A DNA stretch of 64,000 nucleotides, taken from positions 305,390-369,389 of the forward strand of contig LSRX01000056.1 in NCBI GenBank assembly GCA_001939145.1, written 5' to 3'. Positions 23,640 to 35,074 of this stretch are shown one piece after another. The stretch is from Symbiodinium microadriaticum (Eukaryota > Sar > Dinophyceae > Suessiales > Symbiodiniaceae). A program made the position numbers and the translations under genes. Numbering within the stretch: position 1 is the stretch's first letter; each line of letters starts with the position of its first letter. The notes under the pieces were generated by a model. The model saw only the letters and a list, made by a program, of their open reading frames with translations, did no database searches and was not told the DNA's origin.

Positions 23640-24748
23640 GGCCCATTAACTGGCGAGGCATGGGACCAGGCTGGCCTTTGCACCTCGGAGGGTGGCCTCG
23701 GCATTCGTCACGTTCACCTGCATGCCGACGCTGCGTATGTTGCGTCCTTGGTGGCGACGGCTTCCCGCTGCCAGGAGCTGGACCCTCACTACGCCTTCGC
23801 CACTTGGGGGCCCTACAACTCGGCCATCGCCGCCTTCAACCAACAAGTCTCGCCCGCAGATCATGTTGCGCTTCCGGTGCCGCCTACCTTCCGACAGCAG
23901 CTGCTGTCTCGGGCGCTGGACCGCGTGACTGCGCTGCGGCTGGGCTCTGCTGGGCAAGGCCGTGAGGCGTTTCGGGCGCACTTCCAGCTGCAACGCCAAC
24001 CTCATGCTGGCTCCTGGCTGCAGGCGCCGCCTTGCGAGGCTCTTGGTCTGCATGTCGAGTCACCGCTTTTCCGGATCATGATCCGCCGGCGCCTGCGCCT
24101 CCCCGTCGCTGATGAGGACATCCCGTGCCCGCTCTGCGATCCGGTCATGGACCGGTTTGGCGACCATGCATTGGTGTGTGCCTGCGGAGGCGACCGGGTC
24201 AAGCGCCACAATCGCCTTCGTTCTCTGCTGGCCAGTCGCGCTAAGACCGCCGGCTTGGACTCCGAGGTTGAAAAGCCTGGCCTCCTGCCGCCACGCCTGG
24301 ATGCCCATGGAGGCCCCGAGGACGGGGCGGCGGGGTGGCGGCCGCAGACCCGCTGATGTTTGGGTTGGCAGTTGGGGCATCCACGGGCCAGCGGCCTTTG
24401 ACCTGGCTGTGACTTCTGGGATGAAGTCGGGCTCCCTGGCTGCCGTCATCACGGATGCAGGACAGCCAGCTCGGGACTACGAGGCCCGCAAGCGCACGCA
24501 TCTGAACACACAGGCTTTGTGCGCGGCCGAAGGCCTTCAGTTTGTGCCGCTGGTGGTGGAGGCCGCGGGTCCGTGCCTGGAAGGAGCTGGGGGAGCAGCT
24601 TTCGGCCCGGACAGGCGACCCGACATCCGAGACTGCGGACCAACTCCTGCAGGCGCTGGCGGTGACACTGCAGCGTGAGAACGCACGCGCCGTGCTTCGC
24701 CGCCAGGGCCTGCCTGACGCGGACTTGCGGTTCCTCCCAGAGCCCTGA
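23640..24748 (+). pseudogene. LINE C-terminus: CCHC knuckle plus restriction-like endonuclease
   Basis: Begins in the RT thumb region (W-D-Q-A ... EGGLGIRHVHLHADAAYVASL, typical of dinoflagellate and other LINEs). A CCHC motif follows (C-PL-C-x8-GDH-x3-C near 24126-24182), then RHNRL, then P-A-D-x14-D (24349-24402), which matches the PD-x(12-14)-D signature of R2-type restriction-like endonucleases. A distal K/R-x-THL and FVPLVVEAAG complete the domain. Reading requires two frame changes, near 24325-24345 and near 24570-24580, so the copy is dead. The protein ends at the TGA at 24746-24748. In active elements this domain nicks target DNA for target-primed reverse transcription. Confidence 0.75.
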
Positions 24749-24784
24749 GTGCTAGGCTGCTGCGCATTTCGCTTCGTCCACGCA

Positions 24785-24925
24785 CTCTTTCGTCCTTTCG
24801 CCCGTCTGCGCCGGGGGGCGGCTCGCCGCACCCTGGGCCGGGGCTTCATTTCTCTCGCCCGCCTGTGCCGGGGGGCGGCTTAGCCGCACCCTAGGCCGGG
24901 GCCTTATTAGGCGGGTTTTTATTCC
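24785..24925 (+). repeat. LINE 3' tail: tandem hairpin repeats
   Basis: Two tandem units of about 62 bp, each with CGCC-TGCGCCGGGGGGCGGCT, CGCCGCACCCTGGGCCGGGGC-like sequence. Each can fold into GC-rich stems (GCCGGGGGGCGGC, GCCGCACCC...). Substitutions between units leave the stems intact. They lie just after the LINE stop codon and before a short tail, where R2-like elements keep the RNA structure bound by RT. Confidence 0.6.
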
Positions 24926-24965
24926 GTGCAAAAGGACTCGGTTTTCCCGCCTTTTTCCAGCAGAT

Positions 24966-26110
24966 TCTTGCCAGGCCCCGGTACAGTCTTGACGAGGTCT
25001 GCTTCAGCCATATCCTTGTAGAGAGTCCCGACTCTGCTTCTCTTCACGCCAACTTACCTGGGCGCCTAGCTGGGTTTCTGCACAGTTGTGTCGCCCTGCT
25101 CAGCCCTGGTCCAAACGTTCTTGTCACCCAAAACGTGCAAATATGATCCGACGTATCCTTCGGTGGAATGCTTAGTTACCCTTATAACTAATAATCAAAC
25201 CCACGCCTTTGGCAGGGTAAGGTACGACCTCTGGAGATCTGATGCCCTGATTCCCTGATCTTATTTTTTGGTGCTTACTTCGCCTGACCGCTTTTGGCTT
25301 GAGTGTCTCGCAGTCGTCGGGGCTCAGCGGACGTGGTTAGATCAAGCCCTTCAAGCGAGATGGTGGAGATACAGTACGCATGGTTTGCAAGCCTCTGGCT
25401 GATGTCAGACCTTCGTGCAGATGAAGCAAGTGGAGCCCGGCTCCCTAGAACTGCTCTCACAGTTCTGTGCTCGAACTTCGGATGTCGAAGCCAAGGCCAT
25501 CTATATCAGGACTGAGCAGGACGTGCTGAGAGCGGTCGAGCAGGTGCACAAGAAGGCTCCTTCGGAAGCGTCAGATACTGTAGTAAAGGGCACAGGCACT
25601 TGGAATCAACGCAGCAGCTCCACCTGGTTGAAGGCGAGGTGGCAGCAGCGAAAGGCCCGCGGTCTGCCGGAGGCCCGCATGCTCAGTCGAATCGGGCTGC
25701 TGCAGGCAGCTGCCACTTTTTGCATGTTGCCCACTCAAGCGAAGCAGCATCCTGCACCAGGCAGTTTGGGAAGCAGTCTCCTGCTGCTGTCCAGCCGTGC
25801 CCGAAAGCGAGCCGGACGAGCTTGAGTTCGGAGGTGGGTCAAGCTTGCGAAGGGTTTCCCTGCTCACAGCATGTTTCTGTTTTCAAGACACTGCGACTCC
25901 ACGGCGTTACACTGCATTGACATGTGCTGACTTTCGCCCGGATCTGAGTGTGTTGACCCTCACTGAGAAGAGGTCCGTGGAGCGTGCCCGGCCATACAGC
26001 AGGACGACATACATCCATCCTTCAATGACATCAGTGATACGTTCAAGGCTGGCCAGACATCAACACGCTTTCTTCCACACAGAGGTAGGTGTAGGTGTGG
26101 GTGGGTGGGT
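24966..26110. other. Spacer, uncertain coding
   Basis: A + frame at 25415-25560 (QVEPGSLELLSQFCARTSDVEAKAIYIRTEQDVLRAVEQVHKKAP) is protein-like and could be an exon. The rest is not recognised. Confidence 0.25.
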
Positions 26111-26395
26111 GNNNNNNNNNNNNNNNNNNNNNNNNNNNNNNNNNNNNNNNNNNNNNNNNNNNNNNNNNNNNNNNNNNNNNNNNNNNNNNNNNNNNNNNNN
26201 NNNNNNNNNNNNNNNNNNNNNNNNNNNNNNNNNNNNNNNNNNNNNNNNNNNNNNNNNNNNNNNNNNNNNNNNNNNNNNTGTGTGTGTGTGTGTGTGTGTC
26301 TGTGTGTGTGTCTGTGTGTGTGTCTGTGTGTGTGTCTGTGTGTGTGTCTGTGTCTGTGTCTCTGTCTCTGTCTCTGTCTCTGTCTCTGTGTGGGT
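26085..26395. repeat. TG microsatellite with assembly gap
   Basis: GGTGTAGGTGTGGGTGGG leads into a run of N (26112-26278), followed by (TG)n, (TGTCTGTG)n and (TCTG)n to about 26395. The gap most likely spans more of the same simple repeat. Translated frames through it are meaningless. Confidence 0.95.
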
Positions 26396-26599
26396 GTGGG
26401 TGGGGCGTGTGTGGAGCGTGCCAGCCCGCCCGAAACCAGTCACGGTGACCTGCAGAACCCTCTACCACCACCATGAAGGGGGGGGCATTTTGATGCGGTC
26501 TAAACCCGAAACTCCGCTCCACTGAGACCAGAATAGGGTGCTGCGCAATGGGTCCTTCCGCAGATGTTTAGAAGTCAAGCAGAGGGTTTCCCAAGCTTG

Positions 26600-27320
26600 A
26601 TTGCTGCATTGATCGGCATGAGCTCTTGCTTGGGACCATCTTCCATTTCTTTCCCAGACCGTTGCCGGATCTTCGTGACCAAGATGTGTCCTGGACCGCC
26701 TCCTCGCCGGAGCAAAAGCTTGCCGGCGCCCTGGAAGAAGGTCAGCCAGACGTACACAACCCCAGGGAATAAAGCTGAGGGTTTAGGGTGGACGGTTTAG
26801 TGTGTAACGTTCAGGGTTTTGTTTAGTTTAGGATGGAGCTCAGGGTTAAAATGGCAGCCGAGGGTGAGAGTGTGTGGACACTGGCGGTGGGGGCACGCCC
26901 AGACTGCTCACACTGGCACATGGCAGTCAAGTAGCCCGTCCCATCCTGAGATCAAGCAACTTCTCCCATGCAGTTGCTAGCATGATGGGAGGGTGCCCCA
27001 GCACTGCGCACCCTCTGTCTGCAGAGTCGGAGTTTTTTTCTGATGACTTCAGTTGCTCTTCCATTGGGGGTAGTTGAATTGAAGCGGCCCATGGTTTGTG
27101 CCTGCAACATCTTTTCTGTAGTGCTGAGGTATCCTCAGTTTTCTGGCCTTGCGCGATATGCTACGGCATCCTGATTCCCTGCTTCCTCTTCTACCTCTAC
27201 GTTCGCCAGCACGTGCTCCTGCGCTACAGCCGGGTTCCCCTGCAACTCACGCGGGGCGGCAAGGAGCAGCGCATGGCAGTTGGCCTGCAGGAGCAGAGCC
27301 CCTCAAACCATCAAACGTGA
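26600..27320 (+). CDS. Terminal membrane exon candidates
   Basis: Two islands. At about 26600-26775 one frame reads like an exon (FPRPLPDLRDQDVSWTASSP, EQKLAGALEEGQPDVHN). At 27120-27320 a clear helix, FWPCAICYGILIPCFLFYLY, is followed by VRQHVLLRYSRVPLQLTRGG, an arginine-rich cytoplasmic-type tail, and a stop near 27318. A CYG-I-P-x-FLFYLY helix followed by a basic stretch is common near the C-termini of large dinoflagellate multi-pass proteins as I remember them, so this may be the 3' end of the membrane gene. That linkage is inference. Confidence 0.4.
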
Positions 27321-28639
27321 GTGATAGATGATCTTCAACAGTTGGTTTGCGGGTCTTGTGATAAACCCCCGATTCTTGCAAACCACATGAAAAAAGAGAA
27401 GAGAATGGGCGAGCATCTGTGTGTGCAAGTATTTTGTATGATTGGTTGAAGCTTCTCTGAATTTAAATGACTAAGTGCTGTTTTGTGAAAACCAAAAGAC
27501 AGACCTGTTATCAGCACAAATCGGCGTCAAACGGCGTGAGTTGCGTGTTTGCTTGGTGCTGTAGTTTTGTGTAGCTTCGTAACTCGCAAGTTTCTTGGCA
27601 GCCGGCGCAACAGCAAAGTCGCACATCGGCTCAAGTCTTTGTTTGGACCGCCTGCCTGCAGGCGTGCTCAGGTCCGCTGGAAGCTCCGCTCATGTTCACT
27701 TTTCAGAGCAAGTTCGCAAGCAAATCCCGAAACCGCTTCAAAGGCTGTCAAAAAGTTCGGAGCCAAACCTACTCAGTATGTGCTGTCGGTGGAGTCTTCT
27801 GAAACGGACCGCAACCAATTCAGAACCGAACCAAAACCGAACCGGAACTCTCCGAGCCAGAATCCATTCCTTTGCAGGGCTCCAGCTTTCGGACGGCCGC
27901 TGTAGCTGTCTTTCGTCTTTCGTACTTCATCATCTTTATATTATCGTGCTACGGCTTCCCTGGTCTACAAACCACCCGGCGACCAACCAGGAGCCCTACC
28001 CTGAAAAGGGGTTTAGGGTTTCGGGTTGAGGGCGTCTTCTTGCGCGGCGCTGAGTATGCATGCACCGATGGCGCCACCCCACTTCCAGGTATCTGTGGAC
28101 GGCGGCGCGACGCATCCTGCGCCCAGCGACCCGCGCGTGGTGTCGTGAAAGAATCCATCGCAACTGGGATTTCTCCAATTTTCCCCACCCGCTGTGAGAA
28201 TCACAAGCTACCACCCAAATTATTTCCTGTTAGGGCCGTTAGGGTTTAGGGCTGCGCCGTCAATTCCCCCCTCAAGATGCAACGCGGCAGCGGCAGGAAC
28301 ACCGCAGCTGTGCAAAAAAAATGCGCGGCCTTGGGGGCCCGAGGGGCCTTAGGGGGCCTTGGCCTGGTTTGGCGGTGTCTATGGGCCTTGGCCCCTTTTC
28401 TCGCCAAGCAGCTCCAGAGGGTAAAAATATGGTGCGTCGTTGTCAGGCTCCAAAGCTGAGGGTTTACATTGTACAGATTTGGCCTGCTGGCCGGAGGGGC
28501 TCCTCCCATTGTGTTACCCAGTAAGTGTGCAAAGGCTGACGTGTTTCTTGCGTGTGTGACCGCCCTCGTGAGGGGTGGGAACGGCATAGGTAGGCCGGCT
28601 GGGAATTTAGGGCTTAGGGTTGGGTTTAGGGCTTGGCTT
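27321..28639. other. Spacer
   Basis: No recognised gene. Telomere-like words at 28008-28035, 28240-28255 and 28605-28632; these are the last ones in the window. The AT-rich island begins right after them. Confidence 0.5.
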
Positions 28640-30589
28640 ATTTCCTAAGATATATGTGAAATAGATATTGAAGGATCTGTAGATAAAAATATGATTTGAA
28701 GATCTCGTATGATAAATTGATGATCTCAAGAAGAAGCGGGGTATTGAAAGCATTGAAATTTGTTTTTAAATTTTGTTATTATATTATTACTAAAATTTTA
28801 CCAGAAAATACTGATTCGTCAATTCTGGAGAAGGTACTCTAAATATTCTAAACGAAAATAATTTTGAGATTGAGATATACGAAAATATGTATTATAAGTA
28901 TAATTATTGAACAAATATTCGGTATGTATATAATTTTTCTTATTAATTTATAATTATTTGATATTCAAAGTAATTCAATAATTATAATGATTTCGCTATT
29001 TTAAATAGAATGTAGTAGGTATTCGAAATATGATTTGAATGATGAAATAAAAAATTATCTATTGATGAAAGAAAATATATAGATATATTCGTTAATGAAT
29101 TATAGTTAAAATATATATATATATATATATTTATATATGTGAATTATAGATATAGATATTTTAATATATTGAATTAGAGATATATATTTAATGGAATATT
29201 AATAGGATTTGGTAGGCATAATATAGAATATTTTTAAGAGAGATATTAAAAATTGATATAAATACAATATTTAAGTATCTATTGTATTTTGATATAAAAA
29301 TATTGAGAATTATTTATTTTTCTTGTTAAAAATTGGTTTTCGTGAATTTATAGGCACGTTATTTGATAATTTGTTTATTAAATATTAAGTTTCTGTTTTG
29401 TATTTTATTGAAATGCAGATAATTGTATCTCATATTTATAGTCGACTATTATGATTTGTGAAATGGATAATTATATAAAATATTTGTCGAGAATATAGGT
29501 ATTAAATTAAAATCTTGAAATATCTAGGGAGTATATTCTAATAAATATTAGCATAAATTAATTATTATTAATATCGAAAAGTGTAGACTATAAAGATAAT
29601 GAGTTGGGAATTTTATTTTCGGATTAGATGATGATGATGATATAAAATGAGCTTGGAGGTTAATCGTAAGATATAGAGTTCACCTTATAGGCGCTCTCTG
29701 GTTGTGTATAAATGGCTTAGTTGAAGAAGAGGAGGATAGGTCGGTTATTAAGCTTCATACATCTCTAGATTTTGATAAGATAAGTTACGAGAAGAATTCC
29801 GATTTGATTTAAATAAAGATTTTTATTTCTATTATCGGTGGCTTGATGAATTTTAATTAAGATTGAGATTATAAGATATTGATAATTGGAAGATTCGGTA
29901 ATAACAAAATTTTATAGCTTAGACAAAAAATAAATATAAATACCATGAGCTTTTAATATTTTTTTAATTTCTGGCTGATAGTTTTTTTTTTATTTCGTAT
30001 TAAGCCTCCAGCACTAATGAGAAAGTGAGAATATTTCGATTCGACCAAATTTTGCCGGGCCAGAAATAGTTGAAATGATCTTTATATATTCGATAGAATT
30101 TTATTTAATTCTCTCTATTATTATTGTCTTGATTCTCGATAAAATATAGTAATATAAAGAATTAGACCAAATTTTGGAGACGAGTTTATCTTAGATATTT
30201 ATATATCTCATAGTCGATTTTCTTGATATTGACGATAAAAAATAATAGCAATAAGGATCGGATTAAATTTGCTAGACAAGAAATAATGGATATAATCTTC
30301 ATTATTCTGCCAAAATTTAGTCTAATCTTCTTTTTTGTTAATTCTTTGATTATCGATAGATATCGGCAAGATATGAGAATCGAGAAGATAAGACCAAATT
30401 TTGGAGACGAGATATGTCCAGATCTTTCATTATCTCATATTCGATTTTCTTGATATTATCGATATAAATCAATAATAGAGAAGATCGGATAAGAAATAAT
30501 TGATATGATCTCCGCGATTCCGACAAGATTTGACCCAATCTTCTCTCTTATTATATCTTCTCAATAATGAAGGAAATGATAATGAAGAA
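28640..30589. other. AT-rich island, left part
   Basis: Composition switches abruptly near 28640 from GC-rich to roughly three-quarters AT, with TATATA runs (29112-29133) and no coding signal on either strand. The same type of sequence resumes after E1 (35075-36067) and after E2 (45724 to about 46000), so these were once contiguous. Origin unknown. Confidence 0.8.
30036..30589. repeat. AT-rich tandem repeat, period about 227 bp
   Basis: The word AGACCAAATTTTGGAGACGAG occurs at 30164 and 30391, with related GACCAAATTTTG near 30045. TTCTTGATATTGACGAT/ATTATCGAT recur near 30222 and 30450, and GATCGGAT-A-A near 30257 and 30490. Roughly two and a half diverged units precede the E1 insertion point. 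Confidence 0.65.
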
Positions 30590-30779
30590 TGCTTGTAGAT
30601 CAGCACTATCCCCGCGTAAGGTGCGAACCTCAGAACGGCCCCTGCGGCCTAAATGACACGCACGTTGGGAACTTCGAAGTGTGGCTGAGGGTGCCCGACG
30701 GGTTGGGGATTTGTGGTGGGTCGTTTGGGCGGTCGTTCGTGGGTCGTCGGATCGTATGAATCGATATTCGTGAGAAATA
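30590..30779 (+). repeat. E1 5' LTR
   Basis: 190 bp, TG...TA end (the 3' copy ends CA). It aligns without gaps to 34885-35074 with about 20 differences of mixed type. Confidence 0.9.
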
Positions 30780-30790
30780 GGTTAAATGCC
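30780..30790 (+). promoter_or_regulatory. E1 candidate primer-binding site
   Basis: GGTTAAATGCC directly abuts the 5' LTR. It begins with GGTTA like the sites of E2 and E3, which match tRNA anticodon arms. The tRNA for E1 is not identified and the site may be mutated. Confidence 0.35.
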
Positions 30791-31262
30791 TTGCTCTCTT
30801 TTGTTTCTGTTGGGGTTGTTCGGGTTCGGGCGGATAGATAGGCTCCTGGGAATATTTATGGATCCCAGAATGAGAAGGCGTGAAATTGCCCATATGGAAG
30901 AAGAGATCTTTAGGAGAACTTCTTCGGATTCGCCCTCGGTATCGTCGAAGGATATTCTTATGTCTGACAATAACAAATCTTCATTATTACCCAATAAGGT
31001 GGGATTATGGAGATCGTATATGAAACGCGGGCTCAAGCCCGTGCCATGTCTGTTGGACCAGAGATACGATCAATGAACCTTTTTTGGTCCCAGAGGGCGA
31101 GGGAAGAAATGGCTTTATAGATGTCAAGGCCAGAGGGCTTACCATGCCAATTTGAAGACCGGGAGGCTTTGCAATCGCCGCTAATTAGGTCTTCTCGTTA
31201 TCTTAGGCCCTCAGTTAGCGCTTCGAGATGGCCGCAGAGTTCGTGAGGAACAACCGAATGAT

Positions 31263-32690
31263 ATGAGAAGAGCGCCGCAACCTCGTTCATATGACGGTCA
31301 TCAGCAACCTCCCAACGTGAATTCTGATTTTATCAAGGCGACTTTCGAGGAGATAAGGGACTTGATGATGGGTTTTATAAATCGATTCGACAGGCTTGAG
31401 GAGGCCAATATTCGTACGGCGTCAGAAGGAGCAAGAAGTCATGCCCAGGGGCAAAATGATGCCACAAACCTTGCACGTGATGGTACTCGCGGTAGTAATG
31501 GGCCGATTGAAGCGGGGTTGTATGGTCGGGATATATTATCTTCGAGCGATGATTTGGTGAAAGGTCTTTCGAGTGGGTCTAAACCAGGCTTGTAGGATGT
31601 CAATGTTGGGCACCAGTCTCAAGCACAGCCGATGCCGCTTGACACGCGTAGGGCTCTTGTTAATTTGTCTCGCGCGCACGGGCTCGTGATCCCATGACTG
31701 CTCCTTTGCATCAGGATGCCGGGCTCACGAGTGGCCCAGAACAGGAGCTGAGGAGAGAGCCAGTTGATCGCATGACGAGTGTTGGATATGAGCTGGTGGT
31801 AGCGCTGCATCGATGGCTTGCTTCAGCTCTTGCAACTGGGGGGTGTGGAGCGACCGGACTGGCAGTGCTTCTTCGCCGGTTTTTGTACGGGTCGTCTCGT
31901 TTCCTTTTAAGGTTTGTTTGCTTCTGCTTTGTGTGCCGAAGATTTGAAGAATGGCTCGCGTGGCTGTGGGGTTTTTCTTGTTTTTGTTCAATGGCAGCGA
32001 TGGACTGAGCTCCCAGATTTGCCCGAGTTAGACCCGACCGAGGGGCCGTTACAAATACATGATTGGCTTGTGCAGCTCGGTCCGATGGTTTCTAATATGT
32101 CCAGTGGGGCCATATATTGCTGGAGAGAAGTGTTATTGCAGCCTCAAACCTATTATTTGCACGTTGGCTAAATTTGTCTCTATTGGAGCGCAGTCAGCTT
32201 CAGGTCAGTCGCAGTCCACAGCTGTGTGAGCCACGTTTCGTCAGAGCTGAGCAACGGTTAGTTGGCATGATCTTGAAAGCATTTCCGGAGTCTCTCAAAT
32301 AGGAGTGCATTACAGGGGGTTTGATGTCCAGCGTGCAGTTGCTTTGGAGGACCTTGGTCCGTTATCAACCCGGAGGGGCTCAAGAGCAGCAGTTGTTGCT
32401 GGGATATCTTACTGGGCCTCCGAAGGCTAAATCGGTTCAGGATACGGTTCAGATTTTGTGACGATACTCCAGGTGGGGTATTCGCTCCCAGGCCCTAGGT
32501 ATAACCAGGCCGGATCCTTCGTTAATGATGCGAGGTATCGAGTCGTCAATCTGGCCTGTGATTAGCCCTCAGCAAGAGGCAATTTTCAGGCTTCAACTCC
32601 TCAAAATCCAGTTAGGCCTTGATCACGTTCCCACGTGGGATAAGGTATCCACGTACTTGCGTCATCTTGCGGCAGAGTCTGGATATAATA
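31263..32690 (+). pseudogene. E1 Gag remnant
   Basis: Fragments in several frames line up with the Gag of E2: an N-terminal helical stretch (FIKATFEEIRDLMMGFINRF), a middle with LPDLPELDPTEGPLQIHDWL, and a later part with VRYQPGGAQEQQLLLGYL and RWGIRSQALGITRPDP, which correspond to TYQPGGTGERNLILSNL and RWYQRCIDFGMSLPDP of E2. Stops at several places and frame changes show decay. The sequence passes directly into RT near 32690-32740. Confidence 0.65.
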
Positions 32691-32729
32691 CAGGCTGCAC
32701 CGTCATAAGCAAAACTTTTCTCAATGCCC

Positions 32730-33960
32730 CTCTTAACGACTTGATGTCCAAAGGCCGCCTGGTGATAGCTCAGAGCCATCGTATCCTGGAGCGGGTACGT
32801 GTGCTGAGCAAGTCGGAGCAATATGTGCTTCTAGGCGCCCTTTACGGGCTTGATGCTTCGTCACGGGCGTGGGGAACCCGTCGAGACTCCAAGCTTCGGA
32901 GCCTCACATGGCGAAGTAGCCAAGGAGAGTTATGCAGGTTACACCAATTGCGTTCCGAGCCATGTTTTTGGCGCATTGAAACGGAATCCGGGCGGATGCT
33001 CGGATATGTCGGAGTCTACGTTGATGACCTGTTATAAACGGGAGAGATTCAAACAGTGAAAGAAGTGTTTAGTGCCGTGCAATCGCTCTGGGAGTGTAGT
33101 GATGTTGAGCTTGCTTCCGAAACTGACTTGAAGTTCTGCGGGTTACAACTGTAGAGGTGTGACGGTGTTTACTATATTCACCAGGGTGTATATTTGGAGG
33201 AGTTGTTCGCAAAGCATGGAGTGACCACGTAATCAACCACGCCGGTTCTCAAGGAGGAGCTGGTTGACGATGAAATAGTTGTGCCTAAAGAGCTTCGGGC
33301 GGCACAGGCGCTGGCCGGGGAGCTTCTTTGGGTCAGTACCCGTACCCGTCCCGACATATGTTATGGAATATCGCGCATGTCCTCTGTGTTGGCGCGCTCG
33401 CCGCGCCTGGCCCTGCGTTATGGTCTGCACATGTTGAGATATCTGAAAGGTACGACGGAGTACGCGTTGGTGTATAGATCATCATGGGCATTGGAATCGT
33501 TGTGGTAACATCTTCCAATGGGGGTTTCCTCATCTCTCGTGGAGACGTTTACGGATGCTCCGTTCGGACCAAACTCTGAGCGGGATCAATCGGGAGTGTG
33601 TCTCATGGTTGGAGGCAGTCTTGTCATGTGGCTTAGCGCCAAACAGACTAAAGCGAGCTCACAGCGGCTCTGGAAGGAGCTCTCCTAATGGATTGCTTGA
33701 TTCCACTTGTCGAAGAAATGTTTGTGTGTCAGAACCTCCGAAACCTGTACATAGATAATGTGGCCTGTTGTGCCGACCTAACTCTACCGTCAGGCTCTTG
33801 GAAGACCCGACACCTCCGGTTGAGGGGGAGAAACTTGCAAGAGAAAGTAGAGGCAGAGCAAGTCAGACTCCATCATCTCGGTGGCCAGTTTATGCTGGCT
33901 GACCTTCAGACGAAGCCTCTATCGGGACCACGTGTCCGAGATCTTCTGGGTTTGATGGGC
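32730..33960 (+). pseudogene. E1 RT C-terminal half and RNase H
   Basis: Contains YGLDASSRAWGTRRD, then GYVGVYVDDLL (the YVDD catalytic motif near 33004-33034), LKFCGLQL, the LWVSTRTRPDICYGISRMSS stretch, and RNase H pieces: FTDAPFG, WLSAKQTKASSQ, YIDNVACCADL and MLADLQTKPLSGPRV. The order is that of Ty1/copia elements. In-frame stops and at least three frame changes interrupt it. The first half of RT is absent. Confidence 0.8.
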
Positions 33961-34668
33961 TTTCTGCTCACGGTCCATGGGAATGAAGGGTGCGGGGGAG
34001 AAGAGCGTGTCTCCTCACGACTGAACAGCAATCTGGGCGAAAGGCCTGGGTCAGAGTCCCCTCTGTCAGGTGGAAGTTCTGCAGAAGCATACGTCCGAGC
34101 ATTAGCTACTTTGGTTGCTTTGTGTCAGATCACACCGAGTGCGGGTCTGTCTGCAACAGGTCATGTGACTCAGACAAAGTATTCCGCTTGGTTGTGGAGT
34201 GAGCCCGTCTGGCTCACGGTGATGTGGTGCATAATCAGTCTGGTGGCGGTGGTGAGGCGACGATGGTGCGATATCTCAAAGAGTGTGTCATGCCCATGTA
34301 CTTGCAGCTTTCAAGGTTGGTCGGTTTGGGGGTTGATGGCTCTTAGGGCTTGTACTTCAACCGGCCCGGGTAGCGAACTTAGGTTACTTCAGGGCATCCG
34401 GGTTCTTGCCTCACGTCTCTTGATTTTCGACGTCTGGGCCGCCTCGGTGCAGCCTTCCGTTGGACAACCGCTGGAGCTAGATGAAATTTCACTCTCGGCT
34501 CTGTTCCTCCTGTATCTCGCCTTCAGTGCTCCGCTGGTCTGGTACTTGTGCTCGTCAGTTGTGGTCCACCGTTCTACGACTGCCACGTGGAAAGAAAGAA
34601 GAAAAAACAACGAGAGAAGGTGTTTGAACAGGCGCATGACAGTAGCGCGTGCCGCCATCCAGACCTGA
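33961..34668 (+). CDS. E1 membrane-segment tail after RNase H
   Basis: The frame that carries the end of RNase H (open 33688-34668) continues about 235 residues with two strong hydrophobic helices, VWLTVMWCIISLVAVV followed by RRRW, and LSALFLLYLAFSAPLVWYLC, and ends in a Lys/Arg-rich segment. E2 has a separate membrane ORF in the same place. The function is unknown; an envelope-like or membrane-anchoring role is only a guess. Confidence 0.5.
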   Translation, partial: FLLTVHGNEGCGGEERVSSRLNSNLGERPGSESPLSGGSSAEAYVRALATLVALCQITPSAGLSATGHVTQTKYSAWLWSEPVWLTVMWCIISLVAVVRRRWCDISKSVSCPCTCSFQGWSVWGLMALRACTSTGPGSELRLLQGIRVLASRLLIFDVWAASVQPSVGQPLELDEISLSALFLLYLAFSAPLVWYLCSSVVVHRSTTATWKERRKNNERRCLNRRMTVARAAIQT

Positions 34669-34875
34669 GCTGGCCGGGGCAGTAGATCCCAGGGGCTCTG
34701 AGAGGGAAGACGTTAACGTGAGCTGGCCGGGCCAGCAGATCCCAGAGGCTCTGTGTTTTTGAAGCGTAGTGACCGACATAATTGGAATCGAGATATGTCT
34801 TGATCAGGCCTGATCTTAGTGGATCCAGAGATTCTATGTGTAGAGTCGACTTTGTGTTGCTGTGCGGAGCACAGC

Positions 34876-34884
34876 AAGGGAGAG
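34876..34884 (+). promoter_or_regulatory. E1 polypurine tract
   Basis: AAGGGAGAG immediately precedes the 3' LTR, the expected place for plus-strand priming. Confidence 0.6.
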
Positions 34885-35074
34885 TGCTTGTAGATCAGCA
34901 CTATCTCCGCGCAAGGTGCGAACCTCAGCATGGCCCCTACGGCCTAGATGACACGCACGTTGGGAACTTCGGTGTGTGGCTGAGGGTGCCCGACGGGTTG
35001 GGGATTTGTGGCGGGTCGTTTGGGTGGTCATTTGTGCGTCGTCGGGTCGTATGTATCGGCATTTCTGAGAAACA
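34885..35074 (+). repeat. E1 3' LTR
   Basis: 190 bp, begins TGCTTGTAG and ends AAACA. Followed by AAGAG, the right copy of the target duplication. Confidence 0.9.

Larger units (their letters stand above)
23625..24965 (+). mobile_element. 5'-truncated RLE-type LINE
   Basis: The segment encodes only the C-terminal end of a non-LTR retrotransposon protein and a structured 3' tail. Most of the reverse transcriptase is absent, as expected for a 5'-truncated insertion. The 3' limit is taken after the last hairpin repeat near 24925-24965. No target-site duplication was identified. Confidence 0.75.
30590..35074 (+). mobile_element. E1: internally deleted copia LTR retrotransposon
   Basis: Bounded by two 190-bp LTRs that start TGCTTGTAG and end in A-A-(T/C)-A, flanked by AAGAA (left) and AAGAG (right), a nearly perfect 5-bp target duplication. 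Gag, the second half of RT, RNase H and a membrane-segment tail are recognisable, but protease, integrase and the first half of RT are missing. Many stops and frameshifts and about 11% LTR divergence make it an old dead copy. It sits in the AT-rich island. Confidence 0.9.

Noticed and set aside
26043..26525. Frames of 117-242 residues through the N gap and TG repeat
   Set aside because: They consist of unknown residues and simple-repeat dipeptides.
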